64,000 nucleotides of DNA from Diorhabda sublineata (lineage: Eukaryota > Arthropoda > Insecta > Coleoptera > Chrysomelidae). Positions 1 to 12,560 of the stretch are shown here, piece by piece (positions within the stretch are counted from its first letter, which is position 1; every line of letters begins with the position of its first letter). Made by a program: the position numbers and the translations under genes. A model generated the notes under the pieces. The model was given only the letters and a program-made list of their open reading frames with translations, did no database searches and was not told the origin of the DNA. Where the stretch lies: contig NC_079480.1 of assembly GCF_026230105.1 (NCBI RefSeq), forward strand, positions 29,120,488 through 29,184,487, written 5' to 3'.

Positions 1-563
1 ACTTCACAATAGTCATAATGATTTACCGAAATATACCAATTAAAACAAACTTCCACATGGTTCAATGTTAATGATATCTTGACTTGAACTCCAATATTTG
101 CGAAATATAAAAAGTTATATTCCATAGAATCTAATCTTCATTTTGGTCTATATTTATGAATGCCTTTTTGTCGACGTTTCGACTCAATTTTATCCATCAA
201 CAAACTATATAATAGTAAAAAATTTGGAATCTGCAATAGAATCAGATACATAAAAAGAGAGTATGAATGTAAATGAGAAATTCCTACTATGTTTTTGATA
301 ATTGAGTATTTAAATGTTAAATATTACGATGGAGGCTAAAACTAAGTTCAAATATAAGAAATTAATATATAATTTATTCATTGATGAAGATAAAAACTGG
401 AAGCATTTATTCAGTTAGCCGTTTACATGAAAAGCTGTGAATTTTGAAAAATTATGTACAGAAAATGACAAGCGAAAAGCGACATTCAGATTTTATCAAG
501 CAAGTAGTAGAGATAAGTTTGGAGTAAAGTAGACCAAGTAGGCAGTACGAAATTAGGAAAATA
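1..563. other. AT-rich DNA, no gene seen
   Basis: No open frame of useful length and no recognisable protein motif. It runs directly into the left inverted repeat of the mariner copy that begins at 564. Confidence 0.5.
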
Positions 564-1429
564 CGAGGGTTGCTACTTGAGCTTTGAGATAAACAAATAA
601 AAGCAAATATTCATAATTGGATATGGTTTTATGGTTTTCCAAAATATTCTCCATTAAGATTATTACACTTTTGCATGCGTGGAAACCAATTGTTCGAAGA
701 ATTTTTACCATTCGAATTGAAGAACATATGATTTAAATACATCAACTGCTTCATTAATTGTAGAAAAACATTAACCGCTCAATATATTTTTGATCTGTGG
801 GAATAAGAAGAAATCATTGGGTGCCAAACAAGGACAGTACGGCGGATCACCCATCAATTCGAGTTGTGACTGTTTAAAAACGTTTTTGTGTTATGGCAAA
901 TAACTGCTGTACTATTGAGAATTGCTTCGTGCGTGAATAACCTTTGTGTACAGCTAAATTTCAGTGCAATATTGGATTTATGCGGGTGAAACTTATGCCA
1001 AAGAACGCCTCAATCCAACGGTATGTCACATGATGATCTTGCAATATCAAATTACGCACAGCATCGATGTTTTTTGGTATAACAGCCGATTTTGGATAAC
1101 ATTCATGAAATTCATCCTTTAGCAAAGTGTGACCGGTGACTCAAGATAGTGTTTCTTCAAGTCGAAGCGAGTTGATTGACACACTGCTATTGGTTTAATC
1201 CACGTTGAAAGTCATAGAAAATCATTGCATGGAAATGCACGCGATTTAAATCCATTTTTTGACCGAGGTTAATGTTTTATGTATCTGTAAACAATTAAAT
1301 AGCTCTCGTCTGACAAAACGTTCTGAATAGATTCACAATTGAAAATATTAAACTTCATGATGGCAATGTCGTATATGGCATATTCACATCAGTGTTGCAA
1401 AATCTTAAAACTTAAGTAGTAGCCCTTGG
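564..1429 (-). mobile_element. Mariner element, internally deleted, transposase broken
   Basis: Both ends carry the same inverted repeat: left CGAGGGTTGCTACTTGAG (from 564) and right, read on the minus strand, CCAAGGGCTACTACTTAAG (ending at about 1429), with a TA just outside the left end. On the minus strand the catalytic-domain end reads GDPPYCPCLAPNDFFLFP (about 795-852), the mariner PPYSPDLAP-DFFLFP block. Nearer the right end (about 1020-1240) are N-terminal pieces that match the second mariner fragment at 6.6-7.1 kb. The span of about 870 bp is well short of the usual 1.3 kb, and stops and frameshifts are frequent, so it cannot make transposase. The family is clear; the exact subfamily is not assigned. 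Confidence 0.85.
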
Positions 1430-2474
1430 AACAGAAGTAATTCTCCATTAGATAAGATTGATAAATGAGAAAAATATAGAAGATAATGGAAAAAAGTATA
1501 CAATAAAGTTGGTGGTACTTGGAGAGTTATTTATTGTACCTTAATCATTGTTGTATTTCTTATAGGAAAGAAATGCTAAATAAAATTTCTGGAGTTATAA
1601 CTAAGTTTGTATCATATGTAATTAGATTGGCAGTAGCATGCGAATTTAAGGAGATACACGAGCAAGGTAAATTTTCACTGAGATATTGGGTATATTTCCA
1701 AATATTTCTGCTTCGAAATATCCATCTAATAGAAATGACAGTTTGAAGATATAAGCAATACAGAGAAAGATTTGTGAAGTAAAATTCAATAAAAAATTTC
1801 GTATTTACTAAAGAGGAATTCTTAAGAAGTTCTTGTATACATGGCAAGGATAGTCATTTAATTTATTAATTCTATAATCTATTTATTAATTAAAGACATT
1901 CAATCTATTTATTATATCTATAATTTATTGAGTTTCACTTGTTCGCTTTATGCAGTTTGTGATTTTTGTACAGCTGTCTAGCGGATAAAAAAATATTATA
2001 ATGATTTTACAAACAAAACAGACTCTAAGCATCACAATGTGAAACTCCTTTCGATGAAATATGTACAAAGATTTCTAAACATTCATCAAATTATAAGAAA
2101 TATTAAATTATAATAAACCGTTGCAGACGTAATATTGATAAAAGGATGATACATTTCAATATTTATAAAATAGATTACAAATCATCAATGAGATGAAAAA
2201 ATAGATCTGCTTCAACAGGGACTGTGATAAAAAACATCCATTTTAATGTGAAACTACAAAACTTCTTCCAACGAAATCAAAAATAAAAGGAATTTGTGGC
2301 AATAATTTCGAAACATTAAAATAATAAAATCAGTATAAAAGAATGAATTAATTTAAGCATTATTTTCAATTTTTCACAACTTTCATTGTAACCAGGAAGA
2401 ATTTGGATTTATGATTTATAATCACTTTTCAGAACATTTCTAATTTGACATTTGGGAGGAAAAGATATTCTCAC
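1430..2474. other. AT-rich DNA, no gene seen
   Basis: Open frames at 1519-1847 on both strands overlap each other, have AT-driven composition and show no family motif. I see no repeat structure here. Confidence 0.45.
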
Positions 2475-2574
2475 TACTATATAATATTAAAAAAAATAAT
2501 AACTATAAAGAATTGGAGAAGTATAGAATTACCAAATGAATTAGATGAACAGAGAGTTACCGGGCAAAATTCTG

Positions 2575-2790
2575 GTACTGTTGGTGATATTCATACTAAA
2601 CACACTGTTTACATTACTACTACACCAACACTATCAATTTCACTGTCTCAGACGTGTTACCTTAACCAAGTTATCATCTTCAGAGACTGAAACTAAACTT
2701 TATCTCCAGGTCATCGAAACGTGCGTCAAACAGTGTAATTGTGAGTGTTGGTGTAGTGGTAGTGTAAATAGTGTGTTCATTGCTGTAAAC
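2575..2790 (+). repeat. Dispersed repeat, copy 1 (ACACACTGTT..TCAGAGACTG..CGAAACGTG)
   Basis: Shares ordered landmarks with 36040-36220 and, less completely, with 27655-27800 and 30370-30470: an AAACACACTGTT block, a CAAGTTATCATCTTCAGAGAC block and an ATCGAAACGTG block. A 116-codon open frame covers this copy, but the related copies do not keep that frame, so it is not treated as a gene. It may be a terminal piece of a retroelement. Confidence 0.5.
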
Positions 2791-2895
2791 AGTTTGTTAG
2801 TGTTAATATTTCAATGCAGTCAAAAGTCAAAATACTCCACTGAATACATTTCAATAAGTATATTCTACGATCCAACTTATAAGAAACTTAAATAA

Positions 2896-4554
2896 TTGAA
2901 CAAAAAATTGTTAATGGAAAAAATTCAATTCATTAATCATAAAAATTCATTGTCACAATACGTTATATAAAGTAATAGATTTATAATTGAGAGCATGTAC
3001 CTAACATTCAATTAAAATGTGCATTTCGGTTGCAAAATTATGTTCATCTCCATGGTAATACTGGTATCATCAATCAAAGTTTTTTTTTGGATTTCCAAAC
3101 GTTTTCTTATATGTAAATAAGAAAATCTAGACCAACAACATCCTTTTTTAAATACGAATGAGAAAAGCGAGTTCATATATCAAAATCTCTCATATATACA
3201 AATGGTCTCGATGATATGTCATTGTAAAAGTCGTAATATTTCAATGTCCGCTAGGACATTTTCAGTAATATTTCACTGGTCTACCTCTACGAAAAAACTA
3301 CCCATTACCATATATGTTTATTTACATACACCGTGCACACTTCTTTTCTGTGAGAAAAATACACCCACTCAACTTTCTAAGAGGTGAAACGAATGCTCTT
3401 ACGATACATCAACATCAACCTGATATTGATGGCCGAAATAGCGACTGTCAAAAATCTTGCACATGTACATATTGTACATATTTGTTATTGTTCGTTCACT
3501 TAAAAATACGTTTCATAGTCGATTTGCGGCGGTTTATTGAAAATCTTTTAGAAATGTACGTTATACGAGGTTCATCTTTGGAAACTAGATGTAAAATATT
3601 TACTAGTGCTGGATTCTTATCAACTAGTTTGCTATTGATTGAGCAACTGCTGATGGCTATTACTTATGAAGAGTATTTTTGCACCAAGAACGTAGTGAGG
3701 AGTGTAATTCATCACAATGAGTAATATTCATACTCGTGAAAAGAATACTACCACTTAGGTGGTCGCAGTAAAAGATATTTTGACAGATTCCGTGACATTC
3801 CCCTTACACAAAAGACTTAGATGTCTTTGTTTTTGTGATAGATATAATGAGCTCCATTGAAATCTCCTACATATCTTCGATTTCAATGTGACATGGAATC
3901 TAACCGTTTTTTGCGACAGGTTCGCACTGAACCCAAATCATTAATCAAATATTTTGTTCTGTTTTTGATTACTTACTTTGGTTAGACGAAATGGATGATC
4001 TTGGGTTTTTCAAGAAATTTGTCCAGTTCCTTCAATGTAGGATGGTGTTTCATACAATTTTCCATAAAATCCATTTTATTTGACATTATGTGACATCATA
4101 TTTTGCATTTGATTTCGTAGCTTGCATATTTTCTGTCATGCTTATAGCTAACTCGCATTTAGACTTTATCCAAAGCACTCGTACTAGTCATACTATTCAT
4201 CTTGTACGAAAAATAAACAGAATCAAGATGAAATTATCAAAAATTTTGTTGTGATGAATGTATAATATCATTTCATCGTATACTTGGATACATTCATAGT
4301 AGATAGAAAATCCAATAAACTTTGATCATTATATTGTTAAAATGATTGAAGAAACAGTGCGTAAAGATACTTTAAAATGTGGCATTAAAGAGCTAGACTC
4401 CAAAATGATCCTTGAAACATTTCTGAGGAGAGATGAATTTGATTAATTCAAAGTATACAAGAACTCAAGTATAAACACCTAGCTTAAAACCATTATATTT
4501 GTTATAATCAATTAGATAAATTTCCTCAATTTCTTATTTCCTACACTTTGATAT
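2896..4554. other. Unassigned stretch with open frames of unknown meaning
   Basis: A plus-strand frame at 3314-3724 (136 codons) and a 61-codon frame at 3202-3387 overlap in different phases. Neither shows a motif I recognise or clear splice borders. The rest is AT-rich with no recognisable element. Confidence 0.35.
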
Positions 4555-4900
4555 GTTTATACTTCTATGTTCTTGAATTTAGGTCTCTGCTTCGAATAAT
4601 TTTTGAAAGATAAATAAAAATTGACGTTGCGACTTAACATCAGTCTTTATCGAAATATGATATTGACATTAATAATTTGCTTATTAATATCAATCAATAA
4701 ATCACCTACATCATGAACATCAAAATAAGAGGACTAAGAAAAAATTAATTTTTCTTACTAGAACAAATTTATTCTCCTTTTGATGTTTATGATGTGATGT
4801 ATTTTTATCTGTCTGTCTTTCAAATTATTAAGAAAAACTAATTTTAAAACAGAGGAGGGCTTAAATTAAGATCCTTTAAAAGCATCAACTAGATATCTAC
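4555..4900. repeat. Penelope-derived fold-back fragment
   Basis: The right half (about 4800-4875) reads like one unit of the 92-bp array at 22.1-22.7 kb: a TTTTATCTGTCTGTCTTTC-type start, then AACTAATTTTAAAACAGAGGA. The left half (about 4556-4670) carries the same unit in opposite orientation, followed by CAGTCTTTATCGAAATATGA, which also occurs beside the Penelope element at 21.56 kb. I read it as two inverted terminal segments of that family with the coding part lost. Confidence 0.55.
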
Positions 4901-4999
4901 CCATTTCACAAAAGTATCTGATAAGTACTCCAAATATACAAGAAAATAAATTTTGGTAATGTTAAGAAACGATAAAAAACGAATCGTTTAAATAAATCA

Positions 5000-5380
5000 A
5001 CAATAAATTCACATTCCATTAGCGACTATTAAAGTCGTTCATATCATTGTCAGACATGGGGGAGTTCTAAATTACCCCGTATCACAGAATATCTCACCTA
5101 ATTATCAAACCCCAGAATAATGATTACTTCTATTAGGTACGGTTACAATCTCTAAATCCCTTTGGAAACAAAATCCAAAATGGCCGATGTATCAAACAAA
5201 AACAAACGAAATGAATGGGGTGTATAGCTTTGAATTAAAAAAGTAGAGCTTTCAGAAAAGCTCATCAGGTAGGGGTTGGCGGCGTCTGCACCCTCGGACA
5301 ATAATTAGTCAAAGGGGGTGGTCGCCATCAGAGCTCATTGAAAAGCGCGACATCGGCCATGATGATGCATGTCTTTCTAA
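5000..5380. promoter_or_regulatory. Candidate regulatory block (GC-richer, non-coding)
   Basis: This block is visibly richer in G and C than its surroundings, has no open frame and matches no repeat elsewhere in the window. It contains CAGGTAG (5266-5272), the early-embryo Zelda-type heptamer known from Drosophila, an ATAATTAG homeodomain-like core (about 5301-5308) and GGGGTGGTC (about 5315-5323), one base from the Ci/Gli site TGGGTGGTC. Single short sites occur by chance, so the call rests on their clustering in one compositional island. Other explanations are an unrecognised old repeat or an untranslated exon. Confidence 0.25.
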
Positions 5381-5538
5381 ATCTACACTGGAAAATAACA
5401 AATAATAAAACTTGTATAAATAAGCAGACGTAAACATTGGAATAAATTGCTGATTATATGATTATTTTTTGAGTTTTTCCCATTCTTATTCAACATTTGA
5501 TTAAAAAAGGATGGTATTAATTTATACTTCTTCCTAAT

Positions 5539-6085
5539 CCGGGGCCACATTTCACATAAATTCTTGTGTTATTTAGCTTTCGGCAAAAATTTTTCCGAAG
5601 CACATGATTTATATCAAGTGTAGACGTACTCGTAGTGATGCGGACTTTTCCTAAGCAAACACACGCTATCCAGAAGTTGTCGGTTTTTCAACGAACATCA
5701 AAGGATTTGCGATGTATATTTGGACCTACTAACTTCCGTCACGCGAAGCAAATTTACTATTTTTCGGAAAATATTGGTCATTCTTGCTCTGTGTTGTACT
5801 ACTTTTTGTGTTTTCAGTACTACCTAATGGCTGAATTCGAATTAAAGGAAAAATGTGCAGTTTTTATCATTATGAATCACCTCCTTACCAAAAAGGAGAC
5901 GTTGTTGGATAAAGAATCTGTATATAATTAGAAATGATTATGGTGAAAACCATTTACTAAATATATTATCCCTGGATGACAGTACTGGTCATTTTCGAAA
6001 TTTCTTAAGGGTGTTTCCTGCAGCCTTTGAGACCCTAACAAATTTTATGCAAAAACTGAGCATCGATGCTCAACGCATGACTTAA
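5539..6085 (+). mobile_element. PIF/Harbinger transposon, 5' part with transposase N-terminus (broken)
   Basis: A GGGGCCACATTTCACATAAA block at 5541 resembles the GGGCC-type ends of Harbinger elements. From the ATG at 5827 the frame begins MAEFELKEK, then after a one-base frameshift near 5900 continues RRRCWIKNLYIIRNDYGE and SLDDSTGHFRNFLRVFPAAF to a stop at 6083-6085. An acidic start, a basic RRRRWW-like stretch and an FRNFLRM-type block are the usual N-terminal order of Harbinger DDE transposases. The catalytic half is missing and no matching right end was found. Not functional. Confidence 0.7.
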
Positions 6086-6619
6086 TGATTTACGTTGTTT
6101 CAATATTCGTTTTCCGCCAAATATTTTTGTGCCGTATCGTTGTGACGTATAACATAATTAATTTACATCTTTCCAACAAATGATACTTCTTAATAATTAT
6201 TTCCACAAATCTACAATATTTTTTGTGGTAAGTATTTGTCTAATTAAGAACAAAAATTACTCAGAGAGAAATGGAAAAATGCTAAGATTTGAGAACACCT
6301 ACAGTCGATAAGTTTGATTTTCTTAACCTGTAATGTAACTAACCATATCCTTCCCTACCGGCAATAAAAAGTATATAACACATACATTTTACTTCTAAAG
6401 CTATATATTGCGAAAGACTTATCATAACCATATAATGTTAAAAAGTGCCAGGGATTGATAACATTCATTACAATACATTCACATGTTTGGCAAGTTTTGA
6501 CAAATGTTTATAAAAACATCTAAATGCGTTGTTTGGCTAGGTTTGCCTGAGCCTGATTTTCAAGCTCAAACTTAGATCAAAGGGAGCTTGTATCAAGCAC
6601 TTGCGACATATTCACAAAT
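6086..6619. other. AT-rich DNA, no gene seen
   Basis: Lies between the truncated Harbinger copy and the second mariner fragment. It may include decayed remainder of either, but I could not align it to anything. Confidence 0.4.
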
Positions 6620-7100
6620 TGTAGGTTTTTTTCGATGACGAGCTCTTGCCAAACGGAGTTGTTAGAGCTGCGCAGATGATGTATATGTCTCAATCAATAT
6701 CAATGAATTGTTGGTCCAACGACGATTCTATATCCTTTCTCGAAGCATTTCAAAGGGAACTGGGTACATGGAATTCTACACATCTTCAAGGTCCGATATA
6801 TATACATGCACAGCTTCTCCAAAACATATTGAAGCACTCGCAAGCGTTTGGAGCTTGTGAACTATTGTCAAGCTGCAGCAAGCGTATGTCACATGACGAT
6901 CTTGCAATATCAATTTACGCACAACAGCCGATTTTAGAGGATTTTCATCAAATTCATCTTGTGACCACGATTGAATTAGGAAATCCAACCAAACACGGTG
7001 TTTTTAGGTTATCACTACCAAAAGTCGAAGCGATTTGATCGGCACACTGCTGTGGGTTTAATCCACCTTGAAAGTCATGGGAAATAATTGTGAGAAAATA
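6620..7100 (-). mobile_element. Mariner transposase N-terminal fragment
   Basis: On the minus strand, from high to low coordinate, it reads HDFQGGLNPQQCADQIASTF (the mariner DFK-GLT-QQC-DEL-S-FGD start), then after a frame change SWSQDEFDENP and AVVRKLILQDRHVTY, the conserved helix-turn-helix linker, then LTIVHKLQTLASA. The same segment, more decayed, lies inside the copy at 564-1429. Two frames are needed, there is no catalytic domain and no inverted repeat is visible. The plus-strand 130-codon frame over this region is only the antisense shadow. Confidence 0.8.
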
Positions 7101-9027
7101 TATATGAAAAAAAAAATAAATTTTTACTGCTCTTACTTTATATTTGCAGATCCAACAAATGAAGTGACAACTAACTCCAATCATAAGCGGGGTAAATGGA
7201 ACAAAAGCTTACATTACGGTCCATAAAGATACGAAAGAGATGCTATTTCATAAGTAGCAAATTATATTACATACAAGCATCGACTTGAAACTGATTTCGA
7301 GAAATAGATCGTATCTGACACTTCTGAATTATTTATTGTAGTTACACTCGTTTATGCCAGTAAATCAGAAACGATGACGACTTAGAGAACTCCAAGGTAC
7401 TAATGAATTTAAAAACATAGTAATGAAAATTCCAACATGCACGTATTCCAAATTAACGTGATAGTAATTTCCTTGTTAACTAATCGTTGTACATGTTCTT
7501 ATGTATTATCAAAGTTTAATAAAGTTGATATTATTTTAAGAAGCCTTTAGCACCATGTAAAAATATTCCAATTGGCCAAATAATTTTTCCTTTTAGCTGT
7601 TTAGGATGACTAGGGTTCACTTCATCATTGACCTATATATGTGTATAATCAATTTAGATTAAAAATTGATCTATTAGTACCATATCTATATTTCTTAACG
7701 ATTGACTCGCTTTTCTATAGACATGCTTTCCATTAAGGTGCTTCAAAGAAAATTGTTTCTATTTAAAGTAAAAAAATCGTCACAGAACATGAAATATGAA
7801 AAAATATTTATATTTGCAATAAATCATTGGCAAAACTATATTATATTTTTAGAGTTAAGTTTTTGAGTTTTACAAAACTTTGGAACAAAGTAAGATCATC
7901 TTCAAAAGAAGACTAACTACAGAATTTTGAAATTGGAAGAAATACCTTGCAACATTTTTTCTATATAATCCGCGAAATGCTTATTCACACTATAAGTCAG
8001 TGGAGTATTTTTGTGTACCAAAAATTTCAAAAATGTTTGGCAGTACACATGAAATCCAGATCATTCGGTACAATTGTCAAATCGTCATTGTTTGTGACAC
8101 ACATATTCAGAAACTTGTTCTGTATTCTTTATATATTTCAGTAGTTGATATTGTTATCAGTAAAAAGGCTCTAAAAAAATTATTTGCTTGGTCTTGGTAA
8201 AAAATTAAGTAAACGAAAATTACCGGGTATAAGAAAAGTGCTGGAATGATTTGTCCACAAACACATATAGTCTAACCTCACTATTCGACAGTGTTTTGAA
8301 AGTTTGGTATTCCATAGTCTCACCCATATAACGCTGTTTCTAAAATAATGAAAGTTTGGGAGTGGGACCATTTGAAAAATAAAAATAAATGAAAGAATTA
8401 AGAAATAGAACGAAATCAAAAAATAAAAAAATAAAATAGCATACATTTACAGATTAGCTAAAAAATTTGCTTGATATATATTCAGTCGTAACTCAGCACA
8501 TCTTTAAACAGAGGCTCGATCTAAATTTTTAAATGGAAAACGTCAAAATTGCATAAATTACGTGATTTTTAAAATTTTGAAAAAAGTCATCCTAATTGAA
8601 AGGAAAACTAGAATAAAAATATAACTAAATTTTTTAAACACCCCACTTCCCATAATATATTATTTAGTTGCAACATTCTTTTTATTGCTTCTTATCAACT
8701 ACTCGTATGATGCGAAATTTGGATTAGTTGGGTGATAATTATACTGAGTACATTTTCCTTCACCACTACATCAACATTCACACTATCTGAACTGCGTTTC
8801 GATGTCCTCTTCAACCTCCTCAAAAAAAAAGACTTGGTGTAAACCTAATGTTGATTTACGATTAAAACTGTTGCAATGTTGCGAAATAAATTTATATGAA
8901 AATAGAATTGATAACTTAGATTAAAATATTCCCAATAAAAATATAGGAAATATAAGATACTAACTGAATTTTTTTACAAAATATTCCTTATATACATCAA
9001 CAAAAAATTGGGGAATTGGTATGTGAA
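7101..9027. other. AT-rich DNA, no gene seen
   Basis: Only short overlapping frames of up to 88 codons, with AT-driven residue content (runs of F, I, Y, K) and no motif. I found no inverted repeats or target duplications. Confidence 0.4.
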
Positions 9028-9242
9028 ACAGATTAAGTCTCACATCAGCAATATATCACGACGATGTTCGTGTTTGGCAAGTGAAGAAAAGGACGACAGG
9101 CCGAAACGACGAGCAACTATTCAGACAGGACGCAGAACCTTTCTTTGCATTGACTCACAGGAAAATTCAGCAATATATTATCCGAGACGAACTGTCCATT
9201 AGTCTATTTGGATTGTTTGCTAGCCGTTTGGCATTTCTTTAA
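9028..9242 (+). pseudogene. Unidentified open frame, possibly a Tc1-like transposase piece
   Basis: About 70 codons are open without an ATG in a patch richer in GC than its surroundings. The frame includes AIYHDDVRVWQVKKRTTG and ends AFL before a TAA at 9240. The HDDVRVW block loosely resembles the DGRVRVWR segment of Tc1 transposases, but the flanking catalytic motifs are absent. It could equally be a fragment of another element or an old exon. A 64-codon frame in another phase overlaps it. Confidence 0.25.
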
Positions 9243-10094
9243 AATTCATTTTGGGTATCAGCATTAAAAAATTTATGCTCTCGACATGAATGGAATGGGC
9301 GACTTTGGAGATATATGCGAATTCCAAAGATAATGTCGAAGATAATAAGTAACTGTTCCAACATTTCAATAAATTTATTTCATATTCATGCTATGTATCA
9401 CTAATTGATATATAAATGATATGACTTGATTTTAGGTTTATATAAAAAAATAACGTATTCTTTTATTCAGGAAATTTTAACAGTTCGAATTAATTTTGGC
9501 CTATTCCAGAGTATAACATGAAATTGACAACAGGATATGCGAATTAATAGATCAACTACCATGGGGATCTCAAAATACAATCTGTTTCTTTCATCATTGA
9601 TAGAATTATCTTGTAGTACTGGAACCATTTATCAAATTACTTTTTTTGTATTTCACGCTGTTCCAAGAGTAATTTTTTTCCGTTTAATGTTTGTTCATTC
9701 CATATTATTTGTTAATGTTATATTGCTATTGTTTTGATGGCTTTTCATTCTTTCTTCTAAACATTGATTTATCTTGTGAACAGCATCATAATTATTACAT
9801 TCAATGTTATACATACGAGTTTATAACTAGCAGACCCGGGAGACTTCATACTGTCTCAATCGATAAATAAAAGACCTAATCTTTTGTATAAAATAAACTT
9901 TAAAGAAACAGAAGGAATCCGTTTTCCATTAAAATAAATAAAAAAATGCACACATGATGCTACTTACTTACAAAACAGAGTTTTCCTGAAATACTGACTA
10001 TTTGTAAGGTTTCAATTTGATATTGACAGAAACACACAGTTATGATACAGTCTGTTAATCAATTTAAAGCTCACAAAATATATTTTTTGTTTTG
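9243..10094. other. AT-rich DNA, no gene seen
   Basis: No motif found. The part next to 10095 may be the 3' non-coding tail of the Helitron relic, but no hairpin plus CTRR end was recognised. Confidence 0.35.
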
Positions 10095-10690
10095 TTTTGT
10101 GATGCCTAAATAAACAAAGATGACGGTTTTCCAAAGCGAGATAACACGACGTATAATTATCCATGCGCTAAACGAGGAAACTATAAGTTGTTTCCACAAA
10201 TTTTCAACGACTGGCCTTGGGATTTATTTATGGTCATCACAAAGGCCAGACGCACTGGAAATTGTAAACGCTTAAAATCGAATGGTAAATCCGTTGGAAT
10301 AATCATTATACATGAGATCAAGTCATCCTCTCCTTTATATATTCCCTTTATTATTGTTTCCTCATTGACGTTATTTATCACCTTTTTCACAGTCTTGCTC
10401 CATTGATTAATGTTACGCAGCATGATGGTACTGATCCTACTTTTGATTGCAAATTGTGAGAAGATAATCCAGACAATTTTAGTAAATTTGAAAACTCCTT
10501 GTTGACTGCATCATAACGGTGTCGACTGATTTGAAGGAAACCAACTGTCCCGGAAGAACATTCTGAATGGTTGCTTGAGATCCTTATTTTTCGCCGCCAA
10601 TATAATATTGCTCATTCACTCAGCCAATTATGGTTATTGAGCTGTTGCGATATATCTGGGGAAACACGCTGAAAAAGCTACTCTTTTGAG
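10095..10690 (-). mobile_element. Helitron, C-terminal Pif1-like helicase (broken)
   Basis: Helitrons encode a Rep/helicase protein; this is the end of its helicase domain. Read on the minus strand from about 10690 down: SVFPQISQQLNNHNWLSE, then LLKLSG, LSSHNLQSKVG, MLRNINQ, then an 80-codon frame (10181-10423) with IIPTDLPFDFKRLQFPVRLA and TINKSQGQSLKICG, and finally HG-LYVVLSRFGKPSSLFI. This order (LNPNL-NHDWL, SG-PPHNL-LKVG, IPTD-PF-FKRLQFPV, TINKAQGQ, SRVGKP) is the diagnostic tail of insect Helitron helicases. Frameshifts and stops break it. The Rep nuclease part was not found upstream. Confidence 0.85.
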
Positions 10691-11854
10691 TTTGTGATGT
10701 GACAGAAATCTGTGGGTTATATGATGAATCCGTTCAAAGTGTCCACTGTGACTTTATTATTTCCATTGTTTAATAACTGCTTCGCAAACACATTTGCAGT
10801 TTCATCTTGTTGCAAAAATACTTGCATGTTAGCAGTAAAGTGTCATTATCACAGAAAATCAACAAAAAAAAACACATTACTAAAATGTAAATGTCACTAT
10901 CACAGGATCACCAAAGTAAAGAAAGTTCTCCCGCACGCAGCGGTAATCGTCACTCATAAAGATAGAAGGATGCACTATTTGTCTGAGGTATCGATCGACA
11001 TAGAGGAAATATTATTATGGTTGGATTCAGAAATTTAATTTGTGACAAAACAACAAGGAAAAACAATATCATTGTTTTTATTTAACTCCGAACATCTTCA
11101 TAATTACCCACATTTTAAACCTTCTCTGGACTTCCACAAATAATTCAAGACTAAAATTAACCAAATTGTCCAGCTGTTCTCGAGTTTTAACGAGACTAAC
11201 GAACAGCAATTCATTGATTTTAGACTACTTAAAATCATATAATCAATATAATATATTTGCTATAAATGTATTTGGTTTATTGATAGTTCATTGTTTTTTT
11301 TAATGAGCCAATAATATTTGATTTTTGTTTAAAGATGGGATGTTTAAATATCTTTAGGACTAATTAAGTTTTATACAACATTTTGTTTTTATATTATTGC
11401 CAGTTCTCATTGGAATCACATCAAGAGAATTGATTTTATCGTTATTATTGAGAATTGAATAATTAGTTTGAATCTAATTTCTTTTTTGGCACATAACAAA
11501 TGAAAAATGGAATATTTTTTCTTTTTAAATTTAATTTTGAATATTTCCAAATCAAAATGAAGTTTTTTACTTTCTCTATTTCTACTTCCGCCATTTCTTC
11601 GAGACAAACTACTATGTCGTCCCAGCATTTATTCTTTATTCCTGTTCTTGAATTTCAGTCTATTAAATAATTCGATGCCCATCATAATTCTGTGCCACCT
11701 AGTGTTCTATTTTTAATCCTCCAAATTCCCCATGTTTTTATCGGTCTTGAAATACTATTTCTCACACGTACACCCTTCAAACAAACTTCAGAGATAATTT
11801 TCTCTTAAGATTTCTTTTAGCTGGTAATATCTTGGTGAACGTTATCTTGGTGGG
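10691..11854. other. Unassigned DNA with one orphan frame
   Basis: A 108-codon plus-strand frame (10712-11038) holds a short internal repeat (CHYHRK / CHYHRI), reflecting a duplicated TGTCA(T/C)TATCAC segment at about 10838 and 10891. No known family was recognised. The remainder is AT-rich and empty as far as I can see. Confidence 0.35.
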
Positions 11855-12560
11855 AGTACAGTGAAGCTATGCTATTTAGTCTTTCTTCAGTTATTGTCCT
11901 GCGTAGATATGTCTCTAAGCGACCCAAAGCTGAAAAAGTTTGCTCAACAGTTGATGTATGCTTTACAATCTGCAAACTTGTGAACTTGCAATGGGAGCTT
12001 TGACATCTTATTTTTGTAATTCTACTCCCACATTAGTTTACAAATTTGCAGCTCAACGTTCAAGACAGAAAAGCAAAGAATATCTTCTTCAGATTTGATT
12101 TCCTCTTGTATAATTCCACTAATGTTAAATCTAGTATAAATAGGTGTTGAACTTTTCCTACACTTCATCTCTTTCTTGATGAATCTATACTATCATAGGA
12201 TAGTAGTTCTGTTCTTCTAGGTTTTCAAATTAATGTGCCCCTTTCTTCCGCCAAGTTAGCCGCTTTGTTAGAAAATGTGAGTGCTGTCAGTATGCCACCA
12301 CATTTCCGATTTTAGCATCAGAGCAAGCTCTGCGTATAGCCGATTTCTGACTAAAGTTTGCAAGATTTTGTTTTAATCTTGAAAATTCTGGCTGAGACAC
12401 TCCTAAATATTCTACTCATATTCGATGATTTCACAAATGCTTGACCACGAAAGTAAGCCAAATCAAGTCCAAGTTTTCACCACTTGGATCTATCACATCA
12501 ACGAATTTGTCACAAACTCGATCAAAATTAAAATATATTTCGATTTTTTAGCTATTCTTC
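11855..12560 (-). mobile_element. hAT-superfamily transposase, C-terminal half (broken)
   Basis: On the minus strand the segment 11901-11955 reads TVEQTFSALGRLETYLRR, followed by TITEERLNSIASLYSHQD. This is the hAT dimerisation block (FS-L-RIKT-LR-TM-QERL--LALL-IH). Farther upstream, at 12440-12540, are FDRVCDKFVDV and RGQAFVKSSNMSRIFRSV, matching the RGQGYD-GSNM-G---GVQ block around the second catalytic acid. Several frames are needed and no terminal inverted repeat was found. It is an old, dead autonomous copy and is unrelated in sequence to the two hAT MITEs in this window. Confidence 0.8.

Noticed and set aside
2545..2895. 116-codon plus-strand open frame with several cysteines
   Set aside because: It overlies a dispersed repeat whose other copies do not keep the frame, and a second frame overlaps it.
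3982..4086. Minus-strand 34-residue frame beginning MSNKMDFMENCMKHHPTLKE
   Set aside because: Short, no partner exon; a nearby GTAAGT lies after its stop codon, so it could not be used in this frame.
9960..10000. Minus-strand GTAAGTAAG as a donor site
   Set aside because: It would close a 14-nt exon next to the Helitron tail, with no supporting frame.
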